Virus record (IMG/VR): IMGVR_UViG_3300017917_002374
Location: 248,001-312,000 of that record
Reading direction: 5' to 3' (one strand)
DNA: 64,000 nt
Source: a virus
Shown: one piece after another, positions 46,994 through 58,446 of the stretch
Position numbering within the stretch: the stretch's first letter is position 1
Layout: every line of letters starts with the position of its first letter
Position numbers and translations under genes: made by a program
The notes under the pieces: model-generated
What the model was told of the DNA's origin: nothing
Databases searched by the model: none
Seen by the model: only the letters and a program-made list of their open reading frames with translations

Positions 46994-49900
46994 CCACAGC
47001 TAATATAAAAATAACCAAGGTATTGTTGGGCAGAGGTAACACAGCAATCAGTGCCAACTATACTGGAGTAATGGGCGAAGTGACCATGGACACTACGCTT
47101 AAAACTCTGCGAGTGCATGATGGTGTGATTGTGGGCGGAACCAGACTGGCCACCTATGCTGAATTGTCTAATGTGGCTCTTGGCAATGTTGATCTTTCAG
47201 GGTATGCCACTACATCGCAGATCACAGCAGCCAATGCTGCAATCTCAGCACTACAAAGCAATGCCGCTGCACAAGCAGTCACACTGAACACACTGTTGGG
47301 TAATGCAGTTAGTCAACAGACTACCTTGATTGATCTCATTGCCAACGCCACAACACAAGCACAACAACTGGCAAACACTGGTAGCACCTATAGCAATGCA
47401 AATGTAAAAAGTTATCTTGCAGCGTTTGATGGCAATATCTTGCCCTCGGCCAATGTCGTATACAGTTTAGGTAGTGCAACACAGCAATGGAAAGATCTAT
47501 GGGTCAGTAATGCCACAATATATTTAAACTCAGTACCATTAGGACTGGACGCCACAGGCAATTTGACCTTTGATGGCAATCCATTGGTCAGTTATATCAA
47601 TGGCAATTTGAGCGTTGGCGGCAACAATGTAAACATCAACGGTATAAGTGCTGGTCAAGTGGTTGCCGGCAATTTGATTCTGACACTTACAGATACCACA
47701 ACAATTGATGTTGGCACTGTGGTTGGACCCGCAGGTGCTACTGGAGCACCTGGTGCAGCCGGTGCCACTGGACCACAAGGACCACAAGGCAATGCCGGTG
47801 CCACTGGACCACAAGGCATACAGGGCAACACAGGTGCCGCTGGACCAACTGGACCACAAGGTATACAGGGCAACACAGGACCTACTGGGCCTCAAGGCAT
47901 ACAGGGCAACACAGGCGCACAAGGACCACAAGGCATACAAGGTCCGGCTGGTGCCACGGGCGCACAGGGTATCAGTGTTACACTGGTTGGCAATGTGGCT
48001 ACCAGTGGCAACCTACCGCTAACAGGTAATGCAGGCGAAGCATACATTGTTACTAGCAGTGGTAATCTATTTTTCTGGAACAGCAATTTAAGTGTTTGGG
48101 CAGATATTGGTCCTATCGTAGGGCCACAAGGCGAAGCTGGTCCACAAGGACCCACTGGTGCCACAGGGCCACAAGGTGAAACTGGACCTGCAGGGCCAAC
48201 TGGCCCACAGGGCATACAGGGCAATGTTGGGCCACAAGGCCCACAGGGTATTCAAGGCAATACCGGACCCACTGGTGCCACAGGACCGCAAGGCGCACAA
48301 GGACCTGCAGGCAATACCATTGTGGGATGGAGTGTGGATGTAAACAACCACCTGGTTCCTAACACAGACAACCTACAAGACCTAGGCACACCTACCAGCA
48401 GAGTTAGACACATTTATGTAGGCCCAGGCTCTATCACAGTGGGCAGTTCAGTGATCACGGAATCGGCCACAGGCAAACTGGTGTTGCCTGGGGTGACCAG
48501 AGGCGTAAGCTACACCATTGATGAAGTGGAAGAAAAAGGCGATCAGAATCATGTGTTCAACGCACCGCCTGTGATTGTTGATGGCGGGCACTTTGCTGTG
48601 CTACAGGGAGTGATTGCACCACCTGGCGGATACCAGGCACCTGAATACAGTGTGGATCAACTGAATGATGACGGTGAGATTGATGGTATTACCATAGACA
48701 GTGCTGGTGCTGGTATTGACCAAGCTGTGGCTGCCAAGATGCGTGAATTCATGCGAGCCTATGTGGGCAATGATCCGGATCCTATCACAAACTTTAATGC
48801 TTCGGACTGGATACAGATTCCGTTCACAGTGAGTACAGAAGCTGCGGATGTCGAGTACGAAAACGCAGGTGCAGACCTAGGTGACTTCTCCATAGATGGC
48901 AGTGTACTGGAAGCAGACGAAGCCACAATCAGAACCAACGATGGCGACCTGACACTGGAATCAGACAGTGATGTGTTTGTAAAATCTTCTGGTGGCACTC
49001 ACATGTGGGAATTTAGCACCAATGGCCGGCTGTATCTTCCTGCCACTGGCACAATAGAATTTCCAGACGGGTCCATACAAATCACTGCCAACGCAGGCGG
49101 GGGTGGTGGCGGCAACATAGCCGGGCTTACCAGCTCTGTGGGCAATCAAGAAGCATCTCACGGATCAACTGTTTACAGCTTGACTCTTAACAGTGGCAAC
49201 GATGACAATGCTATAATCCAGCTATATAAAGGCACCGGAAACGACAATCCAGCCATATCAATTGGACAGGAAATTGGCGGGTTCCACCAGGCCAATGTTG
49301 TGGCAATTGGTAACTACGATGTTGGGTACAACTCTCTACCAGGAGGCGTGTACATTGGCTATGGAGCAGGCTACAACAATGTAGAAAGCCCGCAAGGTTT
49401 ACATGCCATTGCTATTGGATCCAAGGCAGCTTATACCTTTGCCACAAACAACAGTATCACACTCAATGCAACTGGTAACGATTTAACCCCAGATGAATCA
49501 GGTTTGTTTATCAAACCAATTCGCGAAGAACAGTATGATGATGCTATCTTATATTATAATGTACAGAGCGGAGAAGTAACCTATGCAGCTAATCCTGGCA
49601 GCGGAGCCTCAATAGGTAGCACTGCACCAACCGCAATAAATGGTCGTTTGTGGTACAACACTGAAGATGGCCGTACCTATGTGTATGCCTTGGACACCTG
49701 GATTGATGCCAATCCCCCAGTGGTTCCGGGCAACATGGTTGGCTATGGTCAGGATGGTAACATCACACTCAACGAAGATGCCAGAATCAACTATGCCAAT
49801 GGTGCAAGCATAATAAACAGCGTTTACGGTGATGAACAAGTAGCAGAATTCTTGAGTGCGTACACTGGTAACATTGGTAAAATAGGTTCTGATCCGCTGG

Positions 49901-51267
49901 CTATCACAGCCGCTAACATTAGATTGACCAGCGACAATGAAACCTGGGCCTTTAGCTCAACAGGCAATATCGTATTCCCTGACGGAACCCAACAGGCCAC
50001 TGCCTACACAGGCGGAGATGGCGGCAGCAGCTATGGCAATGTAGAACTAGCAGCCTTTATGAGCGACTATCAAGGTAATATCTATATCAACAGCGAAGGC
50101 AGTGGCTTGATTATAGATGCCGCAGGTGATCGTCGTGTAGGCTTTATGAAATACTTTGGCATTGAAGCCGGCTTTGTTCATGCCAATGGCCCAACAAAAT
50201 CCATTCCATTCCGTATTGGGCGAGTGGCTGCGGATGATATCACACAGGCAAACAGTTCAGTATTCACAACAGAAATCTTTATCAGCAATGTTGGCAAGAT
50301 TGGTATTCACAATACCACCCCTGCATACGATTTAGATCTAACTGGAAACGCTAGAGTAAGTGGTAGCCTCCTAATAGGCACCAACTCAACAATCAGCAAC
50401 GATGGTGAGTTCAGACTCTGGGCAACAGACACAGACATCACGGTGTATCGCAATGGTCAAGATGGCTACGGCGTCAAAGCCGGAAACATTGAAACCTATA
50501 CTGACAATGTTCTAAGAACCGTAACCAATAGCCAGGGCTTTGAACTCAAGACTGGTAACATAACTATCCCCAACGACAAAGGAGTGGTGTTTGCTAACGG
50601 TGTGAACATACTCAGCACCATTGTTGGAATAACCAGCATCAACACATCAGTTACAACCAGCTCCATCAACGATGAAAGTGGAGATTTCAGCTATGGCTCA
50701 TTGTCATACGACTACGCGGTAAACGGTGTCACATCTGGTGGGTTCACCATAGACTACTCTGCTCCGCTGGTACATGGCAATGTGGATGTGAATGTTGGCA
50801 ATGTGATTGCCACCAATATCAGTGTCAGTGGCAACCTAACTGTTGATAACACATTGGTAAACAGAGTGTATTTGCTTGAAGCCTATGCCAGTGTGACCTA
50901 CACCTTGCCAGGTAGTTTCACTGAAGATGTGTGTAGATACAGCGTTGTGAGTAATGCCGTCAATGTACCAAGTGCGTGGTTCAACACCTCAACTTATACA
51001 TTCACACCTCTAAAGGCTGGCTACTGGGAAATTACCGCCGCTTATGATGTTTATAGAAATGCTGAAGCAAGTATGGTGATTAAGAAAAATACCACGATTG
51101 TGGCTTCAGCTGGCAGTTTCAATGCAGTGGCCCAACAGGTAACAAAAATCATCTATCTAAATGGTTCAACTGATTATGTACAAATTTACAATTTTGGTGG
51201 GGCCGCACTAGAAAGATCACAATATGATGGCAGGTCTTGGTTCCAGGCACGATGGGTAGGCGCATGA
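46990..51267 (+). CDS. Collagen-like tail fibre with C1q-like tip (1425 aa)
   Basis: The N-terminus ([38 protein letters not shown]) is a fibre-attachment domain related to the phage Mtd-type N-domain. A helix with repeated AANAAI/QTTLIDL follows. Two collagen stretches (G-x-y, mostly GPQG, GIQG, GATG) are at residues ~246-327 and ~378-442, separated by a small beta module ([24 protein letters not shown]). Several beta segments lead to a C-terminal ~130-residue C1q-like domain ([10 protein letters not shown]...[18 protein letters not shown]...DYVQIYNFG). The fibre should be a homotrimer with collagen triple helices and a jelly-roll head. Confidence 0.85.
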   Translation: MTTANIKITKVLLGRGNTAISANYTGVMGEVTMDTTLKTLRVHDGVIVGGTRLATYAELSNVALGNVDLSGYATTSQITAANAAISALQSNAAAQAVTLNTLLGNAVSQQTTLIDLIANATTQAQQLANTGSTYSNANVKSYLAAFDGNILPSANVVYSLGSATQQWKDLWVSNATIYLNSVPLGLDATGNLTFDGNPLVSYINGNLSVGGNNVNINGISAGQVVAGNLILTLTDTTTIDVGTVVGPAGATGAPGAAGATGPQGPQGNAGATGPQGIQGNTGAAGPTGPQGIQGNTGPTGPQGIQGNTGAQGPQGIQGPAGATGAQGISVTLVGNVATSGNLPLTGNAGEAYIVTSSGNLFFWNSNLSVWADIGPIVGPQGEAGPQGPTGATGPQGETGPAGPTGPQGIQGNVGPQGPQGIQGNTGPTGATGPQGAQGPAGNTIVGWSVDVNNHLVPNTDNLQDLGTPTSRVRHIYVGPGSITVGSSVITESATGKLVLPGVTRGVSYTIDEVEEKGDQNHVFNAPPVIVDGGHFAVLQGVIAPPGGYQAPEYSVDQLNDDGEIDGITIDSAGAGIDQAVAAKMREFMRAYVGNDPDPITNFNASDWIQIPFTVSTEAADVEYENAGADLGDFSIDGSVLEADEATIRTNDGDLTLESDSDVFVKSSGGTHMWEFSTNGRLYLPATGTIEFPDGSIQITANAGGGGGGNIAGLTSSVGNQEASHGSTVYSLTLNSGNDDNAIIQLYKGTGNDNPAISIGQEIGGFHQANVVAIGNYDVGYNSLPGGVYIGYGAGYNNVESPQGLHAIAIGSKAAYTFATNNSITLNATGNDLTPDESGLFIKPIREEQYDDAILYYNVQSGEVTYAANPGSGASIGSTAPTAINGRLWYNTEDGRTYVYALDTWIDANPPVVPGNMVGYGQDGNITLNEDARINYANGASIINSVYGDEQVAEFLSAYTGNIGKIGSDPLAITAANIRLTSDNETWAFSSTGNIVFPDGTQQATAYTGGDGGSSYGNVELAAFMSDYQGNIYINSEGSGLIIDAAGDRRVGFMKYFGIEAGFVHANGPTKSIPFRIGRVAADDITQANSSVFTTEIFISNVGKIGIHNTTPAYDLDLTGNARVSGSLLIGTNSTISNDGEFRLWATDTDITVYRNGQDGYGVKAGNIETYTDNVLRTVTNSQGFELKTGNITIPNDKGVVFANGVNILSTIVGITSINTSVTTSSINDESGDFSYGSLSYDYAVNGVTSGGFTIDYSAPLVHGNVDVNVGNVIATNISVSGNLTVDNTLVNRVYLLEAYASVTYTLPGSFTEDVCRYSVVSNAVNVPSAWFNTSTYTFTPLKAGYWEITAAYDVYRNAEASMVIKKNTTIVASAGSFNAVAQQVTKIIYLNGSTDYVQIYNFGGAALERSQYDGRSWFQARWVGA
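47725..48312 (+). repeat. Collagen-like Gly-x-y repeat segments
   Basis: Two runs of triplets encoding G-x-y (47725 to about 47970 and 48121-48312) with recurring [10 protein letters not shown] units. The DNA repeats (ccacaaggcatacagggcaa-type) are almost identical, so length variation by slippage or recombination is likely. Confidence 0.9.
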
Positions 51268-51272
51268 TCACG

Positions 51273-51279
51273 GTAAATA
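51273..51279 (+). promoter_or_regulatory. Late-type motif GTAAATA
   Basis: GTAAATA 19 nt before the ATG at 51299, followed by an aatagga ribosome site. Confidence 0.45.
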
Positions 51280-51298
51280 TGAAAATAGGATACAACAA

Positions 51299-51499
51299 AT
51301 GATATATTTTCCAACAGCACCCACACTAGGACAACGATATGTAGGCATTAACGGCGTTACATATACCTGGATGGGCACACATTGGAATGGTGCTCTGGCA
51401 CTACAACAAGGCACAGCAGAACACTATGTGGACGGCGGTGACGCTGATTTTGAATACGATCCACTGCGTGACGGATTATTAGATGGCGGAACAGCCTAA
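51299..51499 (+). CDS. Small fibre adaptor-like protein (66 aa)
   Basis: MIYFPTAPTLGQRYVGINGVTYTWMGTHWNG matches the N-module of the 69-aa protein at 10500-10709 (FPTSPxxGQ...NGVTYVYxxxxxxW). The C-terminal half is acidic (DGGDADFEYDPLRDGLLDGG) and differs. Again it sits between two long fibre genes, supporting a role as a junction or capping piece. No other motif. Confidence 0.6.
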   Translation: MIYFPTAPTLGQRYVGINGVTYTWMGTHWNGALALQQGTAEHYVDGGDADFEYDPLRDGLLDGGTA

Positions 51500-51508
51500 G
51501 GAAAAACC

Positions 51509-54500
51509 ATGACAACAAGAATCAAATTTAGAAGAGACACAGCGGCAAACTGGACAGCAGAAAATCCTGTGTTGGCCTTGGGCGAGCCAGGTTTTGAACA
51601 GGACACTAATAAATTAAAAATTGGCGATGGCGAAACTGCCTGGTCTGGTTTAGACTATGCCAGTGGCGGCAGTGACAGTCTCACAAGTGATCACAACATA
51701 GCCATCACAGTGGGCAACACAGAATACTTTGCCATTGTGAATCGTACCAATCCAGACGGTGACAATGGTGTGGATGCTTCAGCAGTGGCCTATGACAGCG
51801 AAGGCAATTTAATTACGCTGCATGTGAGTGAAACATACAACACTGTGACTGATGACAACATTGATCAGCTGATCATCAGCAAGTTCAGCAGTACAGGTGC
51901 AACACTGTGGCAAAAAGAAATTGACCAAGATATAGATCCAGACACTGTGCATGATGTGGCCATAGACGCAGATGACAATATCATTGTGGCTGCTAGTGTG
52001 GACAATGGCGAAGATTCTGACAGCATTGTGTTGATAAAAATGAACAGCAGCGGCACAGTGCTGTGGCAGAAAAACTATCAAGGCGGTGCTGATACCTTTT
52101 TAGAAGTGGGCGCGATTGCAATCAATGGTGACCATGTGTTTGTATCAGGCTACTACAACGATGACACCATAGCAGGAGACGACAGTGGATATCTAATGAA
52201 AGTGTTGGTGTCAAACGGCTCAATGATCTGGGCCAAGAGCTTTGACACTGGTGCCAGCTTTACTAAAATGTTTGGCATGGATGTGGGTGCAGATGGACAT
52301 CCTGTGATGGTGGGCACTGGCGGAACTGTGGGACCTAATGGTGCTGCGGTGATCAAACTCAGCGGTACCAATGGTGATGTGCTCTGGGGAGCTACACTGT
52401 TTGACAGCGAGAATCTTGACATAGAATACAACGGCGGCGATGTGGTAGTGGACAGTCAGAACAATGTGTATGTGAGTGTGAACACTTATCAAGACATTGT
52501 GCATGATGATGGTAATAACACAGGCGTGACTATTGCTTATGTGAGCAAGATCAACAGCTCAGGCACAAGACAGTGGACACGCAGAATTGGCCCAGGGCCC
52601 TGTGCCAGTGTGGCCACAGGCATAGACTGCGACGACTCGGGCAATGTGTATCTCAGTGCGTTGACTGTGGCTCAAAAGAACCCAAATCGTGAAGCGAATA
52701 ACTATTATGACACCGCTATCAATGTGCTGGCCATGGCCAAGTATTCCACAGCAGGCGCAGTGCTATGGCAGCGTTACATTGAATGCGACGGTTACTGGTT
52801 CGATGCATCTTCAGACGAAACTGGCGCTCCTCCGGGTTTTTATAACAATGGCCTCAACAGAGGTCGTAATCTCAGCCTAGGACCCAATGGCAAATTGGCA
52901 GTACAGGTGAGTGTGCGTAAGAAAGACGCAGACGACAATGTTTGGGACAGTAACTACAACGAAAGTGTGACATTCCAGATTGATCAGGATGGTCGCGAAA
53001 TGACCGTGGGGTCGGGCAGTGAAAAGTTCGCTGTAAAGGCCAGCCGTATCCCTGGCAAGTTTATCGCCCCAGACTACACATTGGCCGACCTAGAAGCAAA
53101 TCCGTTGCCTATCAGTTCTGTTACCAATGACATCACAGTAACCACTTCTGCGGTGACATTTTCAGATGGCATACTTGCACAGCAGGTGGCCAAGAGTGCG
53201 CCCTATGAGTATGTGTTTGGCAACGATGGCACACTGACCATTCCCAACGACGGTGATCTAAAACTGGTTCAAACACAGTTGGGCTGGATCTCTATATTTG
53301 GTCCAATCAAGAACAATGATGACAACATAGACATTCGTGCCAGCGTAGTAGATCCTGCAGATGGTTCAGTGTATGCTGTAGGCGAAAGCGATGACTACAG
53401 TACTGGATTTCTCACTCGTTACAACAGTGCAGGACAACTGCTGTGGAGCATTCGCTTCTCAGACAATACTGATGGCTACAACAACAGAGCCAATGCTGTG
53501 CGCATACATCCAGTATCAGGCAATGTGATGGTGCTGTTGGAATACTACGGCAGCTATGATTATACGCTGATTGTGGAAGTGGATCCAGACACTGCCAAGG
53601 TTGTGAACAGTTTTGGCATACGCGATCTAGGAGACAGCGGCGATGCTCTGGCCTATGACTTTGCGTTTACTTCTTCTGCCAATGTGGCCATTGTGGGTCG
53701 CAAGTGGGATGAGTGGAGACAGCAGTCTGTAACGCCATTGGTGAGCAGCACCACAGACTTCTTGGTGTTTAACGCATCAGACATTCAAGGCGATGCCATA
53801 ACCAACAGTTTTTATGTGAGCGGCACAGGCATTGAGGGTAGATACAATGTGGCGCAGGTGAACCGTCATGAAGGGCTCACCGGCAATACTTCAGGCTCAG
53901 GCAGCAGCTTTGTGTTTGGCATCTACAAGAACAGCAGCGACTCAACCAACTACAATCAAAGCAGTTATTTCATAACCACCGCAGGCAACAACTATCAAAT
54001 CAACGACACTATCACGGTGTTGGGCACTGAGTTATATGGCAACACTCCTGCTAACGATTTGACCGTGACTGTGACCAATGTGGACGGCAGCGGTGGTGTT
54101 ACTGCCATTGATCTAGCAGGCACACAGCAGAACAGCACAATCAATGTATGGACCAATGGCCTGGGTGTGAACTTTGGTGGTGTGGGTTCCTGGACCATAG
54201 ACAACAATCTCAGTGGCGAAGCCTATGTGCTGTCAGCCAACACCGCGGCCAATGCCACAGTGAGCTGGAGCAAACTGTTGAGTGCGGGTAGTAACAATGA
54301 CACAGAACGCTATTTCAGTGTGGTAGTAGGCGCAGACAACAGCATCTATGCCGCGGGCGAAATGATTTCAAGACATGATGCAGCTGGCGGCGATCTAAAC
54401 AGCTATTGGTGTGCAGTGATCAGCAAGTTTGACAGCGCAGGCAACCATCAATGGACCAAGGCTCTCAACGACAATCTCAACGACTGCTATGCCAAGTGCG

Positions 54501-55498
54501 TGAGCATACAGGGCAATGTGCTGGCAGTGTCACACCACAACAGCGGTAATGGTGTCACAGTGATCAGCAAGCTGGACACCAGTGGCAATGTAAAATGGCA
54601 GCGCAGAACCTACAGCATTGACGACAGTTCAGTGGTGGTAGATACCAATGGCGATATCTATGCCGTGGTTGAAGCCAACTTTGAAAATAAATTTAACGAT
54701 GTGGCCAAGGTTATTCGTTTCAACAGTGTGGGCGAAGTGATCTGGCGCAAGTTCATTGGACATCTGTCATATGAATACGGCGCAGCCAGCCTGAGATTCA
54801 AGAACGGTCGCAACCTAACTCTGGATGCAGATCACCTGTACATTTCAGGCTACACCTATGCTCAGGCAGACAACTATCGTAACGGTGTCGTGATAAAGAT
54901 TCCCAAGAGCGGAGATTTTGACGGCTACTACGGCAACTGGGCCTTGCAGCAGGAAAATTATGATGTGGACCGTGTGTACTCCACAGAAGCTACCACATTC
55001 ACTCCAGTGATTGGTACAGGTAACTTTGAAAACTGGTCACCAGATTTTGAAACACAATGGTGGGATCCTAGCAACGACGACTACTATCATACACTGTGGG
55101 AAATTGCAGATCGTGATGGCGGTGCTATTGAATTTGCCGACGGCACACGACAGACTCGTAGTGCTCAGATGATTCCGCAGAAGCGTATTGACAATGGCCT
55201 GGATCACAGACTCACACTAGAAGACATGGGCGGCCACATCTACTTTACCAATGTCAGCGGCAGTGTTGTGCATGTGCCCTATAACAATGACAATCCCTTG
55301 CCCATTGGTTTTACCGTGGTAATCGTAAACAACAGCGGCGGTACAGTAAACATTGATGCAGATGGCGGCGGGATTGACATCATTGTGCCAGGTCAAAGCA
55401 CAGCACAGTATTGGGACCTTGAGAATTATGGCATGGCCACACTGTTAAAAGTAGCCAACGATATCTGGTTTCTAACTGGCAATGTAACGGAAGATTAA
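51509..55498 (+). CDS. Tail fibre with Mtd-type N-domain and beta-propeller repeats (1329 aa)
   Basis: The first ~50 residues (IKFRRDTAANWTAENPVLALGEPGFEQDTNKLKIGDGETAW) are the Mtd/hyaluronidase-type fibre N-domain. Then come about two blocks of SBBP/PQQ-like propeller blades with repeated LxKxNSSGxxxWxKxx and (D)xxGNVYVS/YAVGE patterns: around residues 75-480 (KMNSSGTVLWQKNY, YVSKINSSGTRQWTRRI, MAKYSTAGAVLWQRYI) and 620-1130 (LTRYNSAGQLLWSIRF, ISKFDSAGNHQWTKAL, ISKLDTSGNVKWQRR). C-terminus: ALLED-type end with GGGIDIIVPGQSTAQYW. Presumably binds a cell surface ligand. Confidence 0.8.
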   Translation: MTTRIKFRRDTAANWTAENPVLALGEPGFEQDTNKLKIGDGETAWSGLDYASGGSDSLTSDHNIAITVGNTEYFAIVNRTNPDGDNGVDASAVAYDSEGNLITLHVSETYNTVTDDNIDQLIISKFSSTGATLWQKEIDQDIDPDTVHDVAIDADDNIIVAASVDNGEDSDSIVLIKMNSSGTVLWQKNYQGGADTFLEVGAIAINGDHVFVSGYYNDDTIAGDDSGYLMKVLVSNGSMIWAKSFDTGASFTKMFGMDVGADGHPVMVGTGGTVGPNGAAVIKLSGTNGDVLWGATLFDSENLDIEYNGGDVVVDSQNNVYVSVNTYQDIVHDDGNNTGVTIAYVSKINSSGTRQWTRRIGPGPCASVATGIDCDDSGNVYLSALTVAQKNPNREANNYYDTAINVLAMAKYSTAGAVLWQRYIECDGYWFDASSDETGAPPGFYNNGLNRGRNLSLGPNGKLAVQVSVRKKDADDNVWDSNYNESVTFQIDQDGREMTVGSGSEKFAVKASRIPGKFIAPDYTLADLEANPLPISSVTNDITVTTSAVTFSDGILAQQVAKSAPYEYVFGNDGTLTIPNDGDLKLVQTQLGWISIFGPIKNNDDNIDIRASVVDPADGSVYAVGESDDYSTGFLTRYNSAGQLLWSIRFSDNTDGYNNRANAVRIHPVSGNVMVLLEYYGSYDYTLIVEVDPDTAKVVNSFGIRDLGDSGDALAYDFAFTSSANVAIVGRKWDEWRQQSVTPLVSSTTDFLVFNASDIQGDAITNSFYVSGTGIEGRYNVAQVNRHEGLTGNTSGSGSSFVFGIYKNSSDSTNYNQSSYFITTAGNNYQINDTITVLGTELYGNTPANDLTVTVTNVDGSGGVTAIDLAGTQQNSTINVWTNGLGVNFGGVGSWTIDNNLSGEAYVLSANTAANATVSWSKLLSAGSNNDTERYFSVVVGADNSIYAAGEMISRHDAAGGDLNSYWCAVISKFDSAGNHQWTKALNDNLNDCYAKCVSIQGNVLAVSHHNSGNGVTVISKLDTSGNVKWQRRTYSIDDSSVVVDTNGDIYAVVEANFENKFNDVAKVIRFNSVGEVIWRKFIGHLSYEYGAASLRFKNGRNLTLDADHLYISGYTYAQADNYRNGVVIKIPKSGDFDGYYGNWALQQENYDVDRVYSTEATTFTPVIGTGNFENWSPDFETQWWDPSNDDYYHTLWEIADRDGGAIEFADGTRQTRSAQMIPQKRIDNGLDHRLTLEDMGGHIYFTNVSGSVVHVPYNNDNPLPIGFTVVIVNNSGGTVNIDADGGGIDIIVPGQSTAQYWDLENYGMATLLKVANDIWFLTGNVTED

Positions 55499-55501
55499 AC
55501 C

Positions 55502-57961
55502 ATGCCAATCACACAGGTCCTACTAACTTCAACTGTCACAGCGGCTCCACCTCCACCTCCTCCGCCCACACCTGATGGGCAGTACTACAGTGATGAAACA
55601 CTGTTGACCTGGGGCAGTGTGGGAGTGGGACAAAACAAGCCCTCATACAATTCCAGTTACAGCTATCCAGACAATACAACTGTTGCACCAATTTGGGATT
55701 TCAATGGCACCAACCAGTATATGACCACTCAGGTGACCAATGGATACACACAGATATACATGAACCTGTGGTTCTATCCCACTGCTGCTGGTCGTGTTAT
55801 TATGACCATACAAGGGTCATTGGTAGAAGACTCAGGATATACTCACTCAGCACTGGAGATAGCTGCCAACCAAACTGTGATTGGTGCTTTCTGGGCCGGC
55901 ATGAATCTAGTGAGTGTTAACACAGCCAACTCAGTCACACTCAATGCCTGGAATCATATCTATTTTAGACAGAATGCCAATGAGATACTGTTACAGTTAA
56001 ACGGCGGCACAGCGGTCACGGCCAACAACACTTGGTCGTTGCCCACGCCTGCAATGGTAATAGGTATTGGAACTACCTCATCAATGAACAGTGGATACAG
56101 TGCGAGATTTGAAGGCAGCCTGGCAGAGTTCCGCATGAACTCAACCAACACGCCCAGCAACTACACTTTCACTAGAACCAAGTATGAAGCACCGCAGCAG
56201 GTTATCTATGATGACTTTACCATTGAGTGGTGGCAGAAAGCAGAATCCATTGGTGTGAATACTCGTCCCTGGGCCATTGGCTTGTTGGGATCCGCATCTG
56301 GTCAGGTAGTATCAATCAGTTATGAAGGCAACGGTCGTGACTATTTCTGGATCAACGACAGCTTCCCTGCTCAACTGGCAGACAGACCTGTGAAGAATCA
56401 CTATGGCATTGGTTGGGAACACATGGCCATAGTGCGCAAAGACAATGTGATTAAACTGTACAGCAATGGTACCAGTTATCTGACCTGGGCAGGCGGCGGA
56501 CAAGCCATAACAGCAACCAACGCAGACCTAGTGGTAGGCACAGGTGAGATACCCAACGGCAACTTCCAAGGTTGGATCAAAGACCTGCACATCATCAAAG
56601 GCTACGCAAAATATAATGCCAACTTCTCAGTGCCAGTATTGCCCGTACAACCACAGACTGGTACTGTGTTCCTCCTGCCAGCCATGAGTTCTGGCACAGC
56701 ATTTGATGATGTTGTAAGTTACAAGGCGGCTATACTGAGCAATACACCAACTTACAGTGAAGATGATCCATTTACATATCCAGGTGCTACATTCACTGCT
56801 ATAGGATATGGTAATAATCTCATAACACCGGCGTCAACGCCACCTAATTTACGAGTTGGTCTCCTAGTCAGCGATGGAGCAGGGTGGAGCGACTATATCA
56901 TTGATCCAAATTATTTTGGTAACCTACAGTTTTCAAGCCTACCAGCAAGCACACCGCCTGAACTTGTATACACTGTGTCTGAAGACTTAACCAGTGTCAC
57001 ACAAGGTACCAATACCTACGGTGGCAGTGGTCCTAATTGGAATGTAGACTACAGCAGTACCAACTTCAATGTGGAACTGTTAAAAGTAAGAGTGGGCTGG
57101 ACAGTGGCCTATGGTGAAGATATACTAGGCACAGTGACTGGCAATGCATATCTTATTACACCAGAAGTTATCAGAATAGGTGTAGATTTTGATCCTGGTA
57201 CAGCAGGCGGTTTGACATTTACATATCTGCCTCCTACATATGGTGGTAGCATACGCTTTGACGCAGGTGACCGTATCAACTATGGCAGCAGTGTGGACTG
57301 GGCCTTTGACATAGACGCCATTACCACAGGCAACATCACACTGAATCTAGATGCCAATGACATCAGCAGCTATACCGGCAGTGGTAGCACCTGGACTGAT
57401 CTGTCAGGCAACAACAATGCCACCTTGATTGGCACTCCCTACTGGGACAACGGACCTCCGGCCTACTTTGAATTCAACGGTATCAATCAGTATGCCACTG
57501 TGCCTGGCACCAATATTGTGCCTGCTGCGGCCTATACCAAAATGGTATGGTTCCGTATCAACACATTCTCAGCAGACAACAACCTGATCAGCAGCGACAA
57601 TGGTGGACACTTCATGTATTTCAATCAGACCACCACACTGTATGCTGGTCACAGCAATGTGTTCCCCTACAATGCGTTTGGTTCGGCCACAACCTTTAGC
57701 ACCAACACCTGGTACTGTGCCACAGTCACATTCAGTGTGGCCAATGGTATCAAACTGTATGTGAATGGTGTGTTAGACGCCAGCGACCCCAGCTACCAAA
57801 CTCCACACAATCAAAACGGCAATACCAACATTGCCTGCTTTGGTATAGGTGGAAATCTGTTGAATGGTCGTATTGGACGCCTGATGTGCTATGGTAAAGA
57901 ACTCACTGCACAGGAAGTGTTGAACAACTTCAACGCCACAAGAAATCGCTATGGTGTTTGA
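55502..57961 (+). CDS. LamG/concanavalin-like adhesin (819 aa)
   Basis: After a Pro-rich N-terminus there are three LamG-like jelly-roll domains: about 60-225 (NGTNQYMTTQ, LNAWNHIYFRQNANEILLQLNGG), 230-390 (FTIEWWQKAES, GWEHMAIVRKDNVIKLYSNGT) and 640-800 (LDANDISSYTGSGSTWTDLSGNNN, YFEFNGINQYATVPG, TWYCATVTFSVANGIKLYVNGVLD). These concanavalin-type folds commonly bind glycans. Between the second and third is a beta-rich linker domain. Only 3 nt separate it from the upstream fibre; its TGA overlaps the next ATG, so it is probably made in step with that fibre. Confidence 0.8.
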   Translation: MPITQVLLTSTVTAAPPPPPPPTPDGQYYSDETLLTWGSVGVGQNKPSYNSSYSYPDNTTVAPIWDFNGTNQYMTTQVTNGYTQIYMNLWFYPTAAGRVIMTIQGSLVEDSGYTHSALEIAANQTVIGAFWAGMNLVSVNTANSVTLNAWNHIYFRQNANEILLQLNGGTAVTANNTWSLPTPAMVIGIGTTSSMNSGYSARFEGSLAEFRMNSTNTPSNYTFTRTKYEAPQQVIYDDFTIEWWQKAESIGVNTRPWAIGLLGSASGQVVSISYEGNGRDYFWINDSFPAQLADRPVKNHYGIGWEHMAIVRKDNVIKLYSNGTSYLTWAGGGQAITATNADLVVGTGEIPNGNFQGWIKDLHIIKGYAKYNANFSVPVLPVQPQTGTVFLLPAMSSGTAFDDVVSYKAAILSNTPTYSEDDPFTYPGATFTAIGYGNNLITPASTPPNLRVGLLVSDGAGWSDYIIDPNYFGNLQFSSLPASTPPELVYTVSEDLTSVTQGTNTYGGSGPNWNVDYSSTNFNVELLKVRVGWTVAYGEDILGTVTGNAYLITPEVIRIGVDFDPGTAGGLTFTYLPPTYGGSIRFDAGDRINYGSSVDWAFDIDAITTGNITLNLDANDISSYTGSGSTWTDLSGNNNATLIGTPYWDNGPPAYFEFNGINQYATVPGTNIVPAAAYTKMVWFRINTFSADNNLISSDNGGHFMYFNQTTTLYAGHSNVFPYNAFGSATTFSTNTWYCATVTFSVANGIKLYVNGVLDASDPSYQTPHNQNGNTNIACFGIGGNLLNGRIGRLMCYGKELTAQEVLNNFNATRNRYGV

Positions 57962-58422
57962 TGTTTACACTCAGTCAAGTTGAAGTAGACCCTGGAGTGG
58001 CAGCGCAGGTTGTTGCTCTGTTTCAACAGCTGGATCGTGGACGCGGTGGTCCAATGGGCACCTGGCACGGCCAGCGACTGCGTGACAATCCTTACCCATG
58101 GTTTCAATCCACCTTTGATCGTGTTACAGCGGCTCTGAGCCATCTGCGCATAGATGAATGGTGGTTCAACTGTGGCCAGGCAGGCGACGAATATCGTTGG
58201 CACGAGCATGTGCCCTATCCTTGGGCTGCTGTGCTGTATGTTCAAACGCCAGAAAACTCTGGAGGCATAGAATTTCGCCGCCAGGAGGAGTATGCTGCAT
58301 TTCAACCAGTAGCAGGTGATTTTCTGTTGTTTTCGGGTAATCTTGCTCACAGGGTTTTGCCCAATAAAAGTGCAGATTATAGAATAAGTGTGGCGTTCAA
58401 CTTAACCTCCAGATCTAAATAA
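57961..58422 (+). CDS. 2OG-Fe(II) oxygenase in the fibre operon (153 aa)
   Basis: ATG at 57961 overlaps the preceding TGA; a TTG three bases earlier is possible but less likely. The fold is clear: WHEH (H81 and H83 in the place of the usual HxD/HxH), VLYVQTPENSGGIEF, GDFLLFSGNLAHRV (H130), and RISVAFN (R141 binds 2-oxoglutarate). This is the small prolyl-4-hydroxylase-like form common in marine myophages. Substrate is unknown. Lying between fibre genes, in the same operon as a collagen-like fibre, it could hydroxylate fibre residues (inference). Confidence 0.85.
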   Translation: MFTLSQVEVDPGVAAQVVALFQQLDRGRGGPMGTWHGQRLRDNPYPWFQSTFDRVTAALSHLRIDEWWFNCGQAGDEYRWHEHVPYPWAAVLYVQTPENSGGIEFRRQEEYAAFQPVAGDFLLFSGNLAHRVLPNKSADYRISVAFNLTSRSK

Positions 58423-58425
58423 ATA
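58418..58425 (+). promoter_or_regulatory. Late promoter AATAAATA
   Basis: CTAAATAAATA covers the oxygenase stop codon and ends 21 nt before the ATG at 58447; an ataggt ribosome site follows. Confidence 0.55.
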
Positions 58426-58446
58426 ACATAATAATAGGTTAAAAAT

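Noticed and set aside
47539-48351. Several open frames antisense or out of frame to the collagen repeats
   Set aside because: Repeat-driven frames (CG/AL/PV patterns) without start signals; the sense fibre frame explains the region.
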